NCBI GenBank assembly: GCA_015350385.1
Contig: WNKI01000003.1
Location: forward strand, 974,592-1,038,591
Direction: 5' to 3'
DNA: 64,000 nt
DNA from: Aculops lycopersici
Lineage: Eukaryota; Arthropoda; Arachnida; Trombidiformes; Eriophyidae
The notes under the pieces: model-generated
What the model was told of the DNA's origin: nothing
Seen by the model: the letters and a program-made list of their open reading frames with translations, nothing else
Database searches by the model: none
Position numbers and translations under genes: made by a program
In this document: piece after piece, positions 1-10,133 of the stretch
How the letters are laid out: each line of letters begins with the position of its first letter
Position numbering within the stretch: position 1 is the first letter of the stretch

Positions 1-1
1 T

Positions 2-3000
2 GGCACGAACAAACGTATCATAGCGTCGAAAATGAATAATCCAAGCTTAGAAAATCCAACCAGCTTGGCCATCGATTATGATTTTAGTCGAGTTTATTGG
101 ATAAACCAGGCCACTCATTCGCCACAGAACTCATCAATCCAGTATTACGATATTAAGGAAGATAGAATCGTAACCATTCTGGATGAGAGCGAAGTGGGCT
201 CGAATCAGAAATTAAACCCATCAGTATTATGCATAGACGGTGATCGACTTATCATAAGCGGAAAAACGCCGACTGAAGTAATTGTCACCGCATCCAAATT
301 TGATGTTTCAAATCAAGTGATTAGGAAAACTCAAAATATGGATCAAATCTCAGCCTTGCAGGTGTTCAATGCTTCCTCGCAAGTTGGAATCAATGCATGC
401 TCTAGTAACAATGGAAACTGCTCCCAGTTATGTATTCCTTCAAACTCAACGCATCGAACCTGTAAATGTGCCTTGGGATATCAGCCAGATTCGATACATG
501 GAACTGAATGTATTGGCAAAGACTTATTCCTCATATACTCGAACAATTTGGGCATGAAAGGAATTAGCATCGAGCCGACAGCACAAGAGGAGCACTTCCT
601 ACCACCCATCCACAAAGCATTCAAGGCTTCATCGATTGATTTTGTTCATCGACAACGCATGATCTATTGGGTTGATAATGAGGAGGGCAGTATCGTCAAG
701 ATTGATCAGGACACAACAAACTATAAGTCCATCATTCAGGGACTTGAATCAGAGGAGAGTGTTGCAATCGATTGGGTTGCTGGCAATATGTATTGGCTAG
801 ACCCATACTATGACGTTATCGAGGTGGCAAGATTGAACGGAACCAACCGATATGTCATCGTTAGTGGCGACATGGACAAGGCAAATTGCATAGTAGTTAA
901 TCCCTTGAAAGGTTATATTGTTTGGAGTGATACCGGACACTCTTACCCAAAGATAGAAACTGCAGGTTTGGATGGAAGTGACCGCAAGGTAATCGTGAGC
1001 AAGTCCCTTTCTCATGTAGATGATTTGGCCATCGACTACTTGGGTGACTTCATCTATTGGGTAGACTCTACTCAAGGAACTATTGAGCGTATCAGACAAG
1101 ACGGAACTAGGCGCCAAATGATATATGGCTCAGCTAGCCCCAACCATGCTGGTTCCTCCAACTCTCACTTGGTATCGATAGCTTTACACAAAGACTACCT
1201 GTTCATTGCCGATTCGATTCAAAACTCGGGATCAATTTTCCGATGCGACAAGAACGATGGCAGCAACAAGATTTTACTGAAACAACACATTGGCGATGGC
1301 ATTAGAGATATTGTAGTTTATGCTGAGCAGCCAATTCCACCTATCCAGGAGAATCCTTGTTCTCATAATAACGGCAACTGTCAAGACTTGTGCCTACATA
1401 CTACTAAGCCGGGTACTCGACGATGCATCTGTTCGCATGGTAAGTTGAAGTCGGATGGTCGGACCTGTGAGCCTTATGATACATTCGTATTGTACTCGAA
1501 GTTATCTCAGATCGAGTCACTGCACATCACAGAGGAAGAACTGCCAATCAATTCACCTTACTCGCCCATTATGATCGAGAATAATAGCAGCATTATCTCG
1601 CTGACTGTGGACTACAATGCACAAAGGGTTATATACTCGGAACTGACGCAAAATCAAATATGCAGTGTATTCTTTAACGGAACCGACAAAAAGGTCCTAG
1701 TTGAGAACCAGATTCATGTTGAGGGAATAGCATTTGCGGATGACCAGTTGTATTGGACAAACATCTACGACAATTCTGTTTCAAGATTGAATACAACATC
1801 GGGCGGAGTAACTAAGAACAATTGTGATGATTCATTGACCACCTGTACTAAGATTGAAAAGCTAGTCAAGTTGTCTAGTGAGGACAAACCGCGAGGCATT
1901 GCGATAGACAGGTGTACAAATTATGTCTACTGGACCAACTGGAATGCCAACGCCTCCATCCAACGTGCCAGCCCTCACAATGGCTACAAGGTTGAATCTA
2001 TCATCAAAACCAATATCAAGATACCAAATGGAATTGCAATCGATCATAAGCAGCGTCGCCTCTATTGGTGTGATGCAAGACTGGATAAGATCGAGCATTG
2101 TGCCATGGATGGAACAGATAGAGAAATTCTAGTATCTGCCGCTCCACAGCACCCCTTTGCTTTGGCTGTTTGGGATAATTACATCTTCTGGACCGACTGG
2201 CTGGCTCGCGGTGTTTTCAGGGCCAACAAATACACTGGCCTCCTCTCGACACCAATCAAGAAGGTTGTGTCGAGGCCTATGGGCATAGCGATAGTTGCAC
2301 CAGAGATGAATCTATTAGAGTGTCCAGTGGATAAGTGTCTAATCAATAATGGAGGTTGTCAACCTGACCAAATTTGTAGATATTACACTTATATGGATGT
2401 CACCCATTGTTCTCCACAACCAGAGGCAGGCATAAGAGATTTGAGCTCATTAGTGGGTAACAAGAATGGAATTGGAACTTATTTGGACATATTGCAAAAC
2501 CCAATGGATCGATACAATCTCACTAGTATCTTAGACTCCATCAAGGCGTTTAGTGAAAGTGCCAAGGGCGAGAGTTCAAGTCAGAGAACGCCAAGGATCT
2601 CGGCGGAAGAGAGAGGCTCGCCATCTGCGTCGACATCAACCAACCGTTATATAGATGGTTTAGAAGGACCAACTATCTCGACTACGACAACCACCACTGC
2701 CGCACCCATTAGTCAGATTACCAATCAGAATCAGCAGTCGCCAAAGTCGCCGTCGATTGAACAATCGAGAGACAATAGACAGCAGTCACCTGTTATCACT
2801 GACCCACCAGTGAGCATTTCACAGAGGGACAAGTTTCCAAGTAATAGCTTTAGACCCTCACAACAACAACAACAATCACTTCCATCAACCTCAACCATGA
2901 CACCAACACAACAATCAACCACCACTTCCATATCAAATTTACCAAAGAGTGACAGAGGACAGAATGTTCCTATTATGACATCCACACCAACCTCGCACAT

Positions 3001-3739
3001 ACCAAACTCAGTCAAGCCAACAACAGCCACCACCACCACCACCACCACCACCACCTCCAAACCCAAAGAAGTTATGACACAAACCACTTCAACGACTCCG
3101 AATAACTCGGCTACAGAGACCGCAACAACAACTGCAACCAATCTACACCCTTCGCCTGCTCCCATGACCCTTGTGACAAACGGAACTCAACCACAACCTT
3201 GTCAAATCGTACCGGCAGCTTTGCAGCCAACCACAGACACTAGTGCCTCGGCATCGAGCGCTTGTGGTACAGACCCGCCCAACCAGTTCAGGTGTTACCT
3301 GTCCGAGCGAGTTGTTTGCATTCCAAATGATAGGCGATGCGATGGAAACTATGACTGCCCAAGTAAGGAGGATGAAAACGAGTGCTTTTTGTCAAAGGGC
3401 AAAGCCTATAGCGTAAAGCATGAGCCTAGTTGGCACAGATTTGTAACAGTAATTTTGGTCATATTGGCGGCTGCCATCGCTGCTATGTTCTTGGTATTTG
3501 GAACGCGAGGTAGAAGACGCTGGTTTGTAGGAACCAATGGGGCCTTTAATCATCGCCGAATGTTCGATGATAACAACAATGGAACCAACATCGAGATCTC
3601 AAATCCAATGTTCGACGAGGATGATCCAGTCAGCCTATCGTGTCCTTTTTCGATTGATCTAAACGAGAGGACAACAAACTTTTCAAATCCCTTGTATGAG
3701 CGCCAGGTCTTACTAATGACTGACAAGCTTGGCACTTAA
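2..3739 (+). CDS. LRP1/LRP2-like lipoprotein/endocytic receptor, 3' part (5' end outside window)
   Basis: The frame is open to the left edge: codons before the first Met at 32 already read as a propeller repeat (GTNKRII), so that Met is internal and the gene is 5'-truncated. Counting from the Met at 32, YWTD-type propeller repeats are broken by EGF-like modules near residues 121-160 and 441-480, and by a partial one near 763-795. A Ser/Thr/Pro/Gln-rich mucin-like stretch follows (about 803-1075), then one LDL-receptor class A module (1078-1117, with the CDGNYDC core), a single membrane helix (about 1137-1156) and a cytoplasmic tail. The tail carries two NPxY-like sorting motifs, NPMF and NPLY. 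The tail pattern NF-x-NP-x-Y resembles LRP1 and megalin, which bind many ligands and recycle through clathrin pits. I cannot tell LRP1 from LRP2. A single LDL-A module after a mucin stalk, directly before the membrane, is unusual. Confidence 0.85.
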   Translation, partial: GTNKRIIASKMNNPSLENPTSLAIDYDFSRVYWINQATHSPQNSSIQYYDIKEDRIVTILDESEVGSNQKLNPSVLCIDGDRLIISGKTPTEVIVTASKFDVSNQVIRKTQNMDQISALQVFNASSQVGINACSSNNGNCSQLCIPSNSTHRTCKCALGYQPDSIHGTECIGKDLFLIYSNNLGMKGISIEPTAQEEHFLPPIHKAFKASSIDFVHRQRMIYWVDNEEGSIVKIDQDTTNYKSIIQGLESEESVAIDWVAGNMYWLDPYYDVIEVARLNGTNRYVIVSGDMDKANCIVVNPLKGYIVWSDTGHSYPKIETAGLDGSDRKVIVSKSLSHVDDLAIDYLGDFIYWVDSTQGTIERIRQDGTRRQMIYGSASPNHAGSSNSHLVSIALHKDYLFIADSIQNSGSIFRCDKNDGSNKILLKQHIGDGIRDIVVYAEQPIPPIQENPCSHNNGNCQDLCLHTTKPGTRRCICSHGKLKSDGRTCEPYDTFVLYSKLSQIESLHITEEELPINSPYSPIMIENNSSIISLTVDYNAQRVIYSELTQNQICSVFFNGTDKKVLVENQIHVEGIAFADDQLYWTNIYDNSVSRLNTTSGGVTKNNCDDSLTTCTKIEKLVKLSSEDKPRGIAIDRCTNYVYWTNWNANASIQRASPHNGYKVESIIKTNIKIPNGIAIDHKQRRLYWCDARLDKIEHCAMDGTDREILVSAAPQHPFALAVWDNYIFWTDWLARGVFRANKYTGLLSTPIKKVVSRPMGIAIVAPEMNLLECPVDKCLINNGGCQPDQICRYYTYMDVTHCSPQPEAGIRDLSSLVGNKNGIGTYLDILQNPMDRYNLTSILDSIKAFSESAKGESSSQRTPRISAEERGSPSASTSTNRYIDGLEGPTISTTTTTTAAPISQITNQNQQSPKSPSIEQSRDNRQQSPVITDPPVSISQRDKFPSNSFRPSQQQQQSLPSTSTMTPTQQSTTTSISNLPKSDRGQNVPIMTSTPTSHIPNSVKPTTATTTTTTTTTSKPKEVMTQTTSTTPNNSATETATTTATNLHPSPAPMTLVTNGTQPQPCQIVPAALQPTTDTSASASSACGTDPPNQFRCYLSERVVCIPNDRRCDGNYDCPSKEDENECFLSKGKAYSVKHEPSWHRFVTVILVILAAAIAAMFLVFGTRGRRRWFVGTNGAFNHRRMFDDNNNGTNIEISNPMFDEDDPVSLSCPFSIDLNERTTNFSNPLYERQVLLMTDKLGT

Positions 3740-3953
3740 ATCAATAATTAATTTGAACTGACAAACAAAATGTTATAAAAAACTACTATATGTGCTTAAA
3801 TAGAGTTAAATACTAGAACATTCAATAGCTGGGAGAACCAGCATTACTAATATACTTTGTTGACTTTTAATACTATACTGGGCTACTGGATTGATTTTTT
3901 GGGGGCTCTTTCTTCTTTCCACTATAATGATGATATTATACTATAAACTAGTG

Positions 3954-6344
3954 CTATTCTTTCGTATTCTTCTCAATCCAATCGAGATACGTCGTCGTTC
4001 GCGTATAAACACCAGGGAAACCTGGCGAACCACAACCAATTCCGTGCGAGACAACACCAACAACCATCATCCTCTCGTTGGGGCCCTCGGTCATTAGTGG
4101 CCCACCTGAGTCTCCCTGACAGGCGTCCTTGCCTCCCTCCTCGTAGCCGGCGCATAGGAATGATTCGGTAAGATTTTTCTTGTAGACAACCGAGCACTTC
4201 CGGTTCTCCCAAATGGGCACAGTTACCTGTCTAAGTTTCGGCGCTGCCCTTCTGAATGTTTGACTTTGCGAGCCATATCCGGTAACAGTGCCCAGTGCAC
4301 CAACGTAGGATCGACGAGCTTGTGGCATGCAAACAGTTTTGTAATTGTCATTTGTGGATAGGGGTGTTTTCAAGCGCATAATTGCAATATCAGCAGCGTG
4401 AGTCTTTTTGCTATACTGAGCGGGAACTCTGAATTGATCAATGGCATAGTCGGCGGAAAGGGAGCTGGCGGTGGCGTCATCGAAATCGTAGCTACCCAAT
4501 CGGACCAACACATCGCGTGGCGCCAAATTTTCCAAACAATGAGCGGCAGTCAACACGTGGCGCCTGGTGATTAGGGAGCCGCCGCAGAAGGGTTTTGCAT
4601 CGCCATCCTTGGGTCTCGACTTGACAATGGCAGCCATCCACAGAAAGTCATCCGGATTTGCCTCCTCGCCGCCAACAATGCGCGTCTCGTGCATAATGCC
4701 GCAACTCTTCTCGTTAAGCGGAAATCTGGAAACCTGTTGATCGAGTTGGGGATTGTTAACAGGTCTCAGCTCTCCGCTGGACGAGCCACCTGTTAGCGGT
4801 TCCTCCCTGTCGCCCTGGTGGTCGTAATTGGAATCCGTTGGTGGCCTAATAATTAGCGTTGGTCTAGAGGAGGGGTGAGTATCGTAGTCGGAGGATGATG
4901 AGTCGCTTCCGCTATTTGATGCAATCGGCCTCGTGGGTCGCTCCTCGTGATTATTAGAATGGGGTCGCTGTGAGTCAATCAAAGTTGTTGAAATTGGCCT
5001 ACTATTATAATCGTTGCCATTGCCGCCATTATTCACTAGGGAACTCGATGGCCGGTGAGTGGAGGAGGCGGGATAAATTTGGTGATTGTTATTAGAGGAG
5101 CCTGAGGAGCTTGTGATTGGAATGTTGACTGGCTCCCTATAGGGCGGCTCGTTGTTGCTGTTTATTATGCCACCGCTGCTACCACCACCACCGCTGATTA
5201 CACTCGAGACTGGAATGATGGAAATGGACGGTTTGTGGCCACTTCCGCTCAACCCGCTGCTGACCAGCTGGTGCTTGCCCCCGTGGCCACCTGTTGTGCT
5301 TAGCTCGGGCCCGCCACCGCCGCCGCCGCCAACCGTCGAGATCACAATGCTCTGGCCATTCTGACTTGGCCTCACAATGACCGCAGATGACGACGATGAA
5401 GAGCTAAGGCCGTCGCCGTTTTGCTTTATATTTGCGTCTTGAATTGAAATGGTAATCTGAGGCTTCCTCTTCTGGTGTTGCGATGTTGAGGATGATATTT
5501 GATCTGGTAAAGAGCCGCCAATCAACTTGTTGGGTTGCTTGTTATAACCCGACGAGCTAATTGAGTCTTGGTTGTTGCTATTGCCGTATTCATCGTCGGC
5601 ATCGCCACTTGTTATACTAATTAGTAATCTCTCCTCGGCCTTTGGAATGCTTGAAGAGTTGGCTTCCGAGTACTCGTCGCGAGAGTTTCCATTCGTGTGG
5701 CTAGACTTTGGTCTTGATGTCGATTGTTGGCTATTGGAATTGGCGTTTGTGTTTGCATTGTGAGTACTACGTGTGACTGTATGGCCACTTGCTTGATGCT
5801 TCTGCTGAGACTCTGACGCAATCTCTTGGTTGCCATTGTTGCTAGTTAAGCGGCGACTCTGCGATGGAGACGAGGTCGACGTGGTCTGGTGGTGGTGTCT
5901 TGGTGCGGGAGTTGGCTTGCTGTTGTTGTTATTATTATTTTGGTTGTTATGTTGAGTTTGGTGGTGTTGCTGGTTAGCTGTGGGCTTGTTGCTTGAGTTT
6001 GTTCTGTTGCTAGTGCTCTCACTACTGCTGCTGGTGCTGCTACTTGATGCTTGGAATGGACTATCGTCAGTTACTATGCGAGTATTTGATGCCGCCGAGA
6101 CCTCCAAACTTCTGGCCTTTAGCGACTGACTATCCTCAGTGGCCACCTGTGCCGCCGATTGAGTTGATGTAACACCGGCGGCCTCTGATGTTTCGCTTGC
6201 CGGTGCAACTGCAGCCACATCAGTTGCTTGCGAGTCAGAAGTTTCCAAGACGAACACTGTGGATAGCTCCTTTGTTGTGGCACAATATGATGAGACCAAA
6301 GCGACCAGAAGGCTCACGTATAAAATGGATCTACTTGAGCTCAT
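3954..6344 (-). CDS. Secreted trypsin-like serine protease (S1) with long low-complexity N-terminal region
   Basis: 796 residues. The start ATG is followed by a signal peptide (about residues 1-21, hydrophobic ILYVSLLVALVSS). About 520 residues of Ser/Asn/Gln/Thr/Gly-rich, probably disordered sequence follow. The peptidase domain starts at a classic activation site, R before IVGG (Ile near 555). The catalytic triad is complete: His602 in TAAHC, Asp652 in DIAIMRL, Ser746 in GDSGGP. The Asp six residues before Ser746 and the glycines of SHGIGCG predict trypsin-like cleavage after Arg/Lys. A Cys just before the activation site suggests the light chain stays disulfide-linked after cleavage. No CLIP domain is visible, unlike many arthropod clotting and immune proteases. 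The substrate is unknown: clotting, melanisation or cuticle roles are all possible. The gene is intronless and converges on the LRP gene, with 214 bp between stops. Confidence 0.9.
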   Translation of the reverse strand: MSSSRSILYVSLLVALVSSYCATTKELSTVFVLETSDSQATDVAAVAPASETSEAAGVTSTQSAAQVATEDSQSLKARSLEVSAASNTRIVTDDSPFQASSSSTSSSSESTSNRTNSSNKPTANQQHHQTQHNNQNNNNNNSKPTPAPRHHHQTTSTSSPSQSRRLTSNNGNQEIASESQQKHQASGHTVTRSTHNANTNANSNSQQSTSRPKSSHTNGNSRDEYSEANSSSIPKAEERLLISITSGDADDEYGNSNNQDSISSSGYNKQPNKLIGGSLPDQISSSTSQHQKRKPQITISIQDANIKQNGDGLSSSSSSSAVIVRPSQNGQSIVISTVGGGGGGGPELSTTGGHGGKHQLVSSGLSGSGHKPSISIIPVSSVISGGGGSSGGIINSNNEPPYREPVNIPITSSSGSSNNNHQIYPASSTHRPSSSLVNNGGNGNDYNSRPISTTLIDSQRPHSNNHEERPTRPIASNSGSDSSSSDYDTHPSSRPTLIIRPPTDSNYDHQGDREEPLTGGSSSGELRPVNNPQLDQQVSRFPLNEKSCGIMHETRIVGGEEANPDDFLWMAAIVKSRPKDGDAKPFCGGSLITRRHVLTAAHCLENLAPRDVLVRLGSYDFDDATASSLSADYAIDQFRVPAQYSKKTHAADIAIMRLKTPLSTNDNYKTVCMPQARRSYVGALGTVTGYGSQSQTFRRAAPKLRQVTVPIWENRKCSVVYKKNLTESFLCAGYEEGGKDACQGDSGGPLMTEGPNERMMVVGVVSHGIGCGSPGFPGVYTRTTTYLDWIEKNTKE

Positions 6345-6383
6345 TTTAATTGCTATATATTATTATCTTGTTCCTTTTCAATA

Positions 6384-6391
6384 TTTATATA
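6384..6391 (-). promoter_or_regulatory. Candidate TATA box of the serine protease gene
   Basis: On the minus strand this reads TATATAAA, about 40 bp upstream of the protease start codon, inside a longer AT-alternating tract (about 6350-6410). It would place transcription start only some 15 nt before the ATG. The tract could be simple AT repeat instead. Confidence 0.3.
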
Positions 6392-7539
6392 TATATCTAT
6401 ATATATGTGTGCCTCATTAATCTAATAAGTTTTCTTTTTCTAACCCAAAATCACTACAAAGGAATAGGGAACATGTAAATCATCATCACGATGATCATCA
6501 TCAGCAACAACAACCTGTTGTGCTCCACCGATCCAATGCTTCGAGATCAAGAAGGCAAGCGAGTGAGCGAGCGAGCAGTGGCGCCAGCTTAGACACAGTT
6601 TTGGGCAATGCATTCTCTCCAATGCATCTGCACGCATATTCTATTGGAATCTCTAATTGAGTACTCATTTCATGGGATACGTCTTCGTAGTGGTAGTTGT
6701 CGCCATCAGAGGCGAGGGCAACGGCAACGGCAACAACGACGACGACACGCACCATTACATGGAAGAGTTTAGCGGGGACAAACCTGCTTTAAATCCAACT
6801 AATTGAATAGTCTCGTCGTTTTTGGCTTCGTAGCGAGCGTTCCACAACGACGAGATCCCAGTCTTCAATGCCGTAGTCGTCGTCTTCGTTGCCTTCGTCA
6901 TCTCAGCTCGATGACTTAATGTTGTTGTTGACTAAGACTATGCCTTGTTATGACTATTGCGACAATATTGAGTTCCCAAGTGGAAGTCTGCTGACAAACG
7001 AGCAACCACTTGTTATGTGACTGCCACTGCAACTACGAGCGGCTCTAGCCTCGTGTAGAATCTGCGCGAGTCCTAAGGATCGGAACCACTACCAATAACC
7101 AGAGAGTCCCCAAGCGCAGATGACTTAAGCTTAGAAGAGAACTCATCGTTAGTATTCGAATGAGCTAAGATCTTAAGTCTAGTTGGAACTAGTTAAGATT
7201 TAGGTGGAAGCTCGATCGCGATGATCGCCCGAGATAAGTCGACATCTTCGTCGTTGTGGCGTTGCCATTAAGCGAAGCCTCTTTATCATTACAAGTTCAA
7301 GTCTCAACCATAACCTGGCTTATTAGTGATGGGTTTTGCAAGTGAGAGCAACCGGTTAAGAAAACATGTTTATAGAACTCAGGTTGGAGTCATGAAATTT
7401 TCGATACTTCCCTTGAAAACTTGACTCAAATTTAGTCAGTAAACCCAACTAATCAGACAAGAGTTCAACAGGAACAATTACAACTTGCCCGAGATGAGAC
7501 GAGAGTTCATTCATCACACACTCATTGAGCTAAAAGAAG
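6392..7539. other. Intergenic region between the serine protease and ABCB7 3' end
   Basis: About 1.15 kb. It must hold the upstream control region of the protease and the end of the ABCB7 transcript. I see no conserved coding segment, RNA gene or repeat of note. An 84-codon minus-strand reading frame (6501-6755) begins with a hydrophobic stretch but resembles nothing known. Confidence 0.5.
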
Positions 7540-7545
7540 TTTATT
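7540..7545 (-). terminator. Polyadenylation signal AATAAA of ABCB7
   Basis: AATAAA on the minus strand, about 55 nt downstream of the ABCB7 stop codon, at the expected spacing for a short 3' UTR. Confidence 0.5.
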
Positions 7546-7597
7546 GACAGTTACAGTTTGCGGGCAGGTTAATAACGCGAACTTCCTGACCGACATA

Positions 7598-9628
7598 CTA
7601 CTGCTCATAGCCAGCGTTAGTGTTTTGCTGCTGGGCCCACAGGTGGCTATACAAGGAGCTCGGCTTACCGAGTAGCTCGCGGTGAGTTCCTCGCTCAAAA
7701 ATCTTGCCCCTGTCCAGGACGAGTATTTGGTCTGCATCGGCCACCGTGCCAAGCCTATGCGCAATTCTAACGGACGTCCGATTTTCCACTGCTCTCCTTA
7801 GAGCGGTCATAATTTTAGCTTCAGTAATGGAGTCCAGTGAGGAGGTTGCTTCGTCGAATATCAAAATGGGACTGTTCTTTAAGATGGCGCGAGCGATGGC
7901 AACGCGTTGCTTCTCGCCACCACTTAGCTTGAGGCCTCGCTCGCCAACTCGAGTATTGTATTCGTCGGGCCAACTTTGAATAGTTTCATGCAACTCAGCT
8001 AGCTGACTTGCAGCCACCACCTGTTCCTCGGAGGCTTGGAAATTTCCATACTGAATATTGTACTTGATTGTATCGTGAAACAAAACTGAATCCTGAGGCA
8101 CAACGGCAATTTGCTGACGTAAACTATCAATATCTACATCTCTAATATTCTGGCCATTGACAATCACTTGACCCTGAATTGGATCGTAGAATCTGTACAT
8201 TAATCTCACTATTGTCGACTTGCCGCACCCACTTCCACCCACAATTGCAATCTTCTTTCCGGCGGGCACCTCAAAATCGAGGTTATTTAGTACATTTCTC
8301 CCTTCAGTGTAGCCAAAGCTAACATTGTCAAAAACTAACGATGCATTGTTTTGGTTCAACATTAGACGGGGTGCATTCGGTTTGCTCTTAATGGCGCTTG
8401 AAATGTTCATTAAACCAAACATTGCTTGCATATCAATCAGAGACTGACGCACCTCCCTATAGACGGTGCCCAAAAAGTTCAAGGGCATTTGTAGTTGAAA
8501 CAATAATCCATTTACCATAACTAAATCTCCAACTGACATTTGACCGGCAACAATCTGCTCGGCTGCTAGTATCATAATCCAAGTGAGAGCGCCGCTAAAA
8601 ATTGCTTGCTGCCCGAAGTTGAGGGCCGCCAAGGAGGTTGAGGTTTTAAGTGAGGCAGTTTGGTATTGTTGAAGCAATTCCTCGTATCTTCTTGATTCGT
8701 GTTTTTCATTGTTGAAATACTTGACGGTTTCAAAGTTTATCAATGAATCTACGGATCGCGAACCAGCTTGAGTTTCGGCTTTGTTCATTTGAACTCGAAA
8801 TTTCGTTCGCCAACTTGTGAAGGCAAATGTAAACACGGCATAGCTACTTATACAACCCAAGGTGACCAAAGCGAACTGACCACCACACTTGTAGTATAAA
8901 AGTGAACTCACAAGGGCGACCTCGACAGCAGTAGGGACAACATTGAACACTAGCGAGGATAGAACAAAGTTGATACCTCGAGAGCCTCGGTCTATGGATC
9001 TGCTAAGTGCACCGGTTTGTCTGTTTAAATGATACGCCAAGTCGAGTTGGTGCAAATGACTAAATACATTCACTGCGACTCGTCTAATGGATTCGCTTGC
9101 AACTCGGGCAAAGATTGAGTTTCGTAATTCATTAAATAGAGATGATCCAGCTCGAGCAGCACCATAACCTAATATCAGAGTTATTGCCATGGTCAATATT
9201 GTATCGCGCGGTGTGTCCATAGATAGAAACTTTTTACCCTTTCCATCAGCTCCAATTGCATTGTCGTTCATAAAATCAATCACATCCCTGAATAACATAG
9301 GGGCTTGTATTGAAATAACCTTACCAGCAAGTAATAAGCCTAGAGAGAATACCACTCGGCGTTTTATGTCGGGTCGGTCTTTTGGCCAAACATATCTCAT
9401 CATCATTCGCAAAATTTTCTTGTTCGGCACCTCGCCGACCTTTTGCTGGTTCCCATTTGTTGGTGCCCCACTTCCATGTCCGTTCGTATGGAAAGTTCTC
9501 CTTGGATTCCTCGACTGAAACTGAGGACTTGGTCTCGTCTTGATTCCAATTTGTTGTTGGATATAGTTGATGTTGTTGGTGTTTTGGTTGTACCGCAAAA
9601 GCGGCCTCATCCCAAGTCTGGCCAGCAT
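7598..9628 (-). CDS. ABCB7: Mitochondrial ABC transporter ABCB7/Atm1 (iron-sulfur pathway exporter)
   Basis: 676 residues, one exon. The N-terminal 55 or so residues are basic and Asn/Gln/Arg-rich without acids, as in a mitochondrial presequence. One transmembrane domain follows, with the family segments [11 protein letters not shown] and [13 protein letters not shown], then one nucleotide-binding domain. The ATPase motifs are intact: Walker [10 protein letters not shown] (Lys470), signature LSGGEKQ (568-574), Walker B with DE at 592-593, and the H-loop IAHRL. In this family the half-transporter dimerises in the inner mitochondrial membrane and exports a glutathione-linked sulfur/iron species needed for cytosolic Fe-S cluster assembly. 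Length is close to yeast Atm1 and somewhat below human ABCB7. The gene shares a roughly 500-bp divergent upstream region with PRPF8. Confidence 0.95.
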   Translation of the reverse strand: MLARLGMRPLLRYNQNTNNINYIQQQIGIKTRPSPQFQSRNPRRTFHTNGHGSGAPTNGNQQKVGEVPNKKILRMMMRYVWPKDRPDIKRRVVFSLGLLLAGKVISIQAPMLFRDVIDFMNDNAIGADGKGKKFLSMDTPRDTILTMAITLILGYGAARAGSSLFNELRNSIFARVASESIRRVAVNVFSHLHQLDLAYHLNRQTGALSRSIDRGSRGINFVLSSLVFNVVPTAVEVALVSSLLYYKCGGQFALVTLGCISSYAVFTFAFTSWRTKFRVQMNKAETQAGSRSVDSLINFETVKYFNNEKHESRRYEELLQQYQTASLKTSTSLAALNFGQQAIFSGALTWIMILAAEQIVAGQMSVGDLVMVNGLLFQLQMPLNFLGTVYREVRQSLIDMQAMFGLMNISSAIKSKPNAPRLMLNQNNASLVFDNVSFGYTEGRNVLNNLDFEVPAGKKIAIVGGSGCGKSTIVRLMYRFYDPIQGQVIVNGQNIRDVDIDSLRQQIAVVPQDSVLFHDTIKYNIQYGNFQASEEQVVAASQLAELHETIQSWPDEYNTRVGERGLKLSGGEKQRVAIARAILKNSPILIFDEATSSLDSITEAKIMTALRRAVENRTSVRIAHRLGTVADADQILVLDRGKIFERGTHRELLGKPSSLYSHLWAQQQNTNAGYEQ

Positions 9629-10133
9629 TTTGCCTGGTCAGACAAAGGCCAAGCAGCGTGTGGCTGACCTGTTGTCCTGTAGTTTCCTGGTTGTATAGTG
9701 AATCTTGTATAGTGAGAAGCAAGGCTAGCTCATGGTTATTAGGTTAATATAAGTGTAGAGAGCTTGAAATTAGAGCAACCTTGAAAAATATCACAGGATC
9801 CCCCGAGAGAATGAAAATAGCGCCAACAAAACATGACGACTTTGGATCGCACACGAGTTGTGTGTGTTGTCCTGTCAGCGGGTCTGTATTTTGCAGGAGT
9901 TGGCCATTATGATACACACTGTATGTGATTTGCCTGCAATCTGAAGCATATTCTCCAACAACGACAACACTAGTAGCGCCAGCGGCGTGAGCGACAAATC
10001 GAATTTGGTGGTCCAAAACTCAGGCCATGCTCTCATAAATTTCACAAGTTTTATTCAATTTCATCAATTATTTGCACAATGACTAAAATGATTATTCAAT
10101 TTTTATATTCATAGTTGTAATAAAGAATCCAAC
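9629..10133. promoter_or_regulatory. Divergent promoter region, ABCB7 (-) and PRPF8 (+)
   Basis: 505 bp separate the two start codons of head-to-head housekeeping genes, so both promoters and 5' UTRs must lie here. I see no clear TATA box. A 90-codon minus-strand frame (9744-10016) has no recognisable homology and is probably chance. Confidence 0.5.

Noticed and set aside
2731..3165. A 144-codon antisense frame inside the LRP gene
   Set aside because: It is the Val-rich shadow of the Thr/Ser/Pro repeat coding strand.
6501..6755. An 84-codon frame with a signal-like N-terminus (MVRVVVVVAVAVALA)
   Set aside because: The hydrophobic start comes from a GAC/GGCAAC-rich simple sequence, and no other support exists.
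9744..10016. A 90-codon minus-strand frame in the ABCB7/PRPF8 promoter
   Set aside because: No recognisable family, and it fills a divergent promoter that both flanking genes need.
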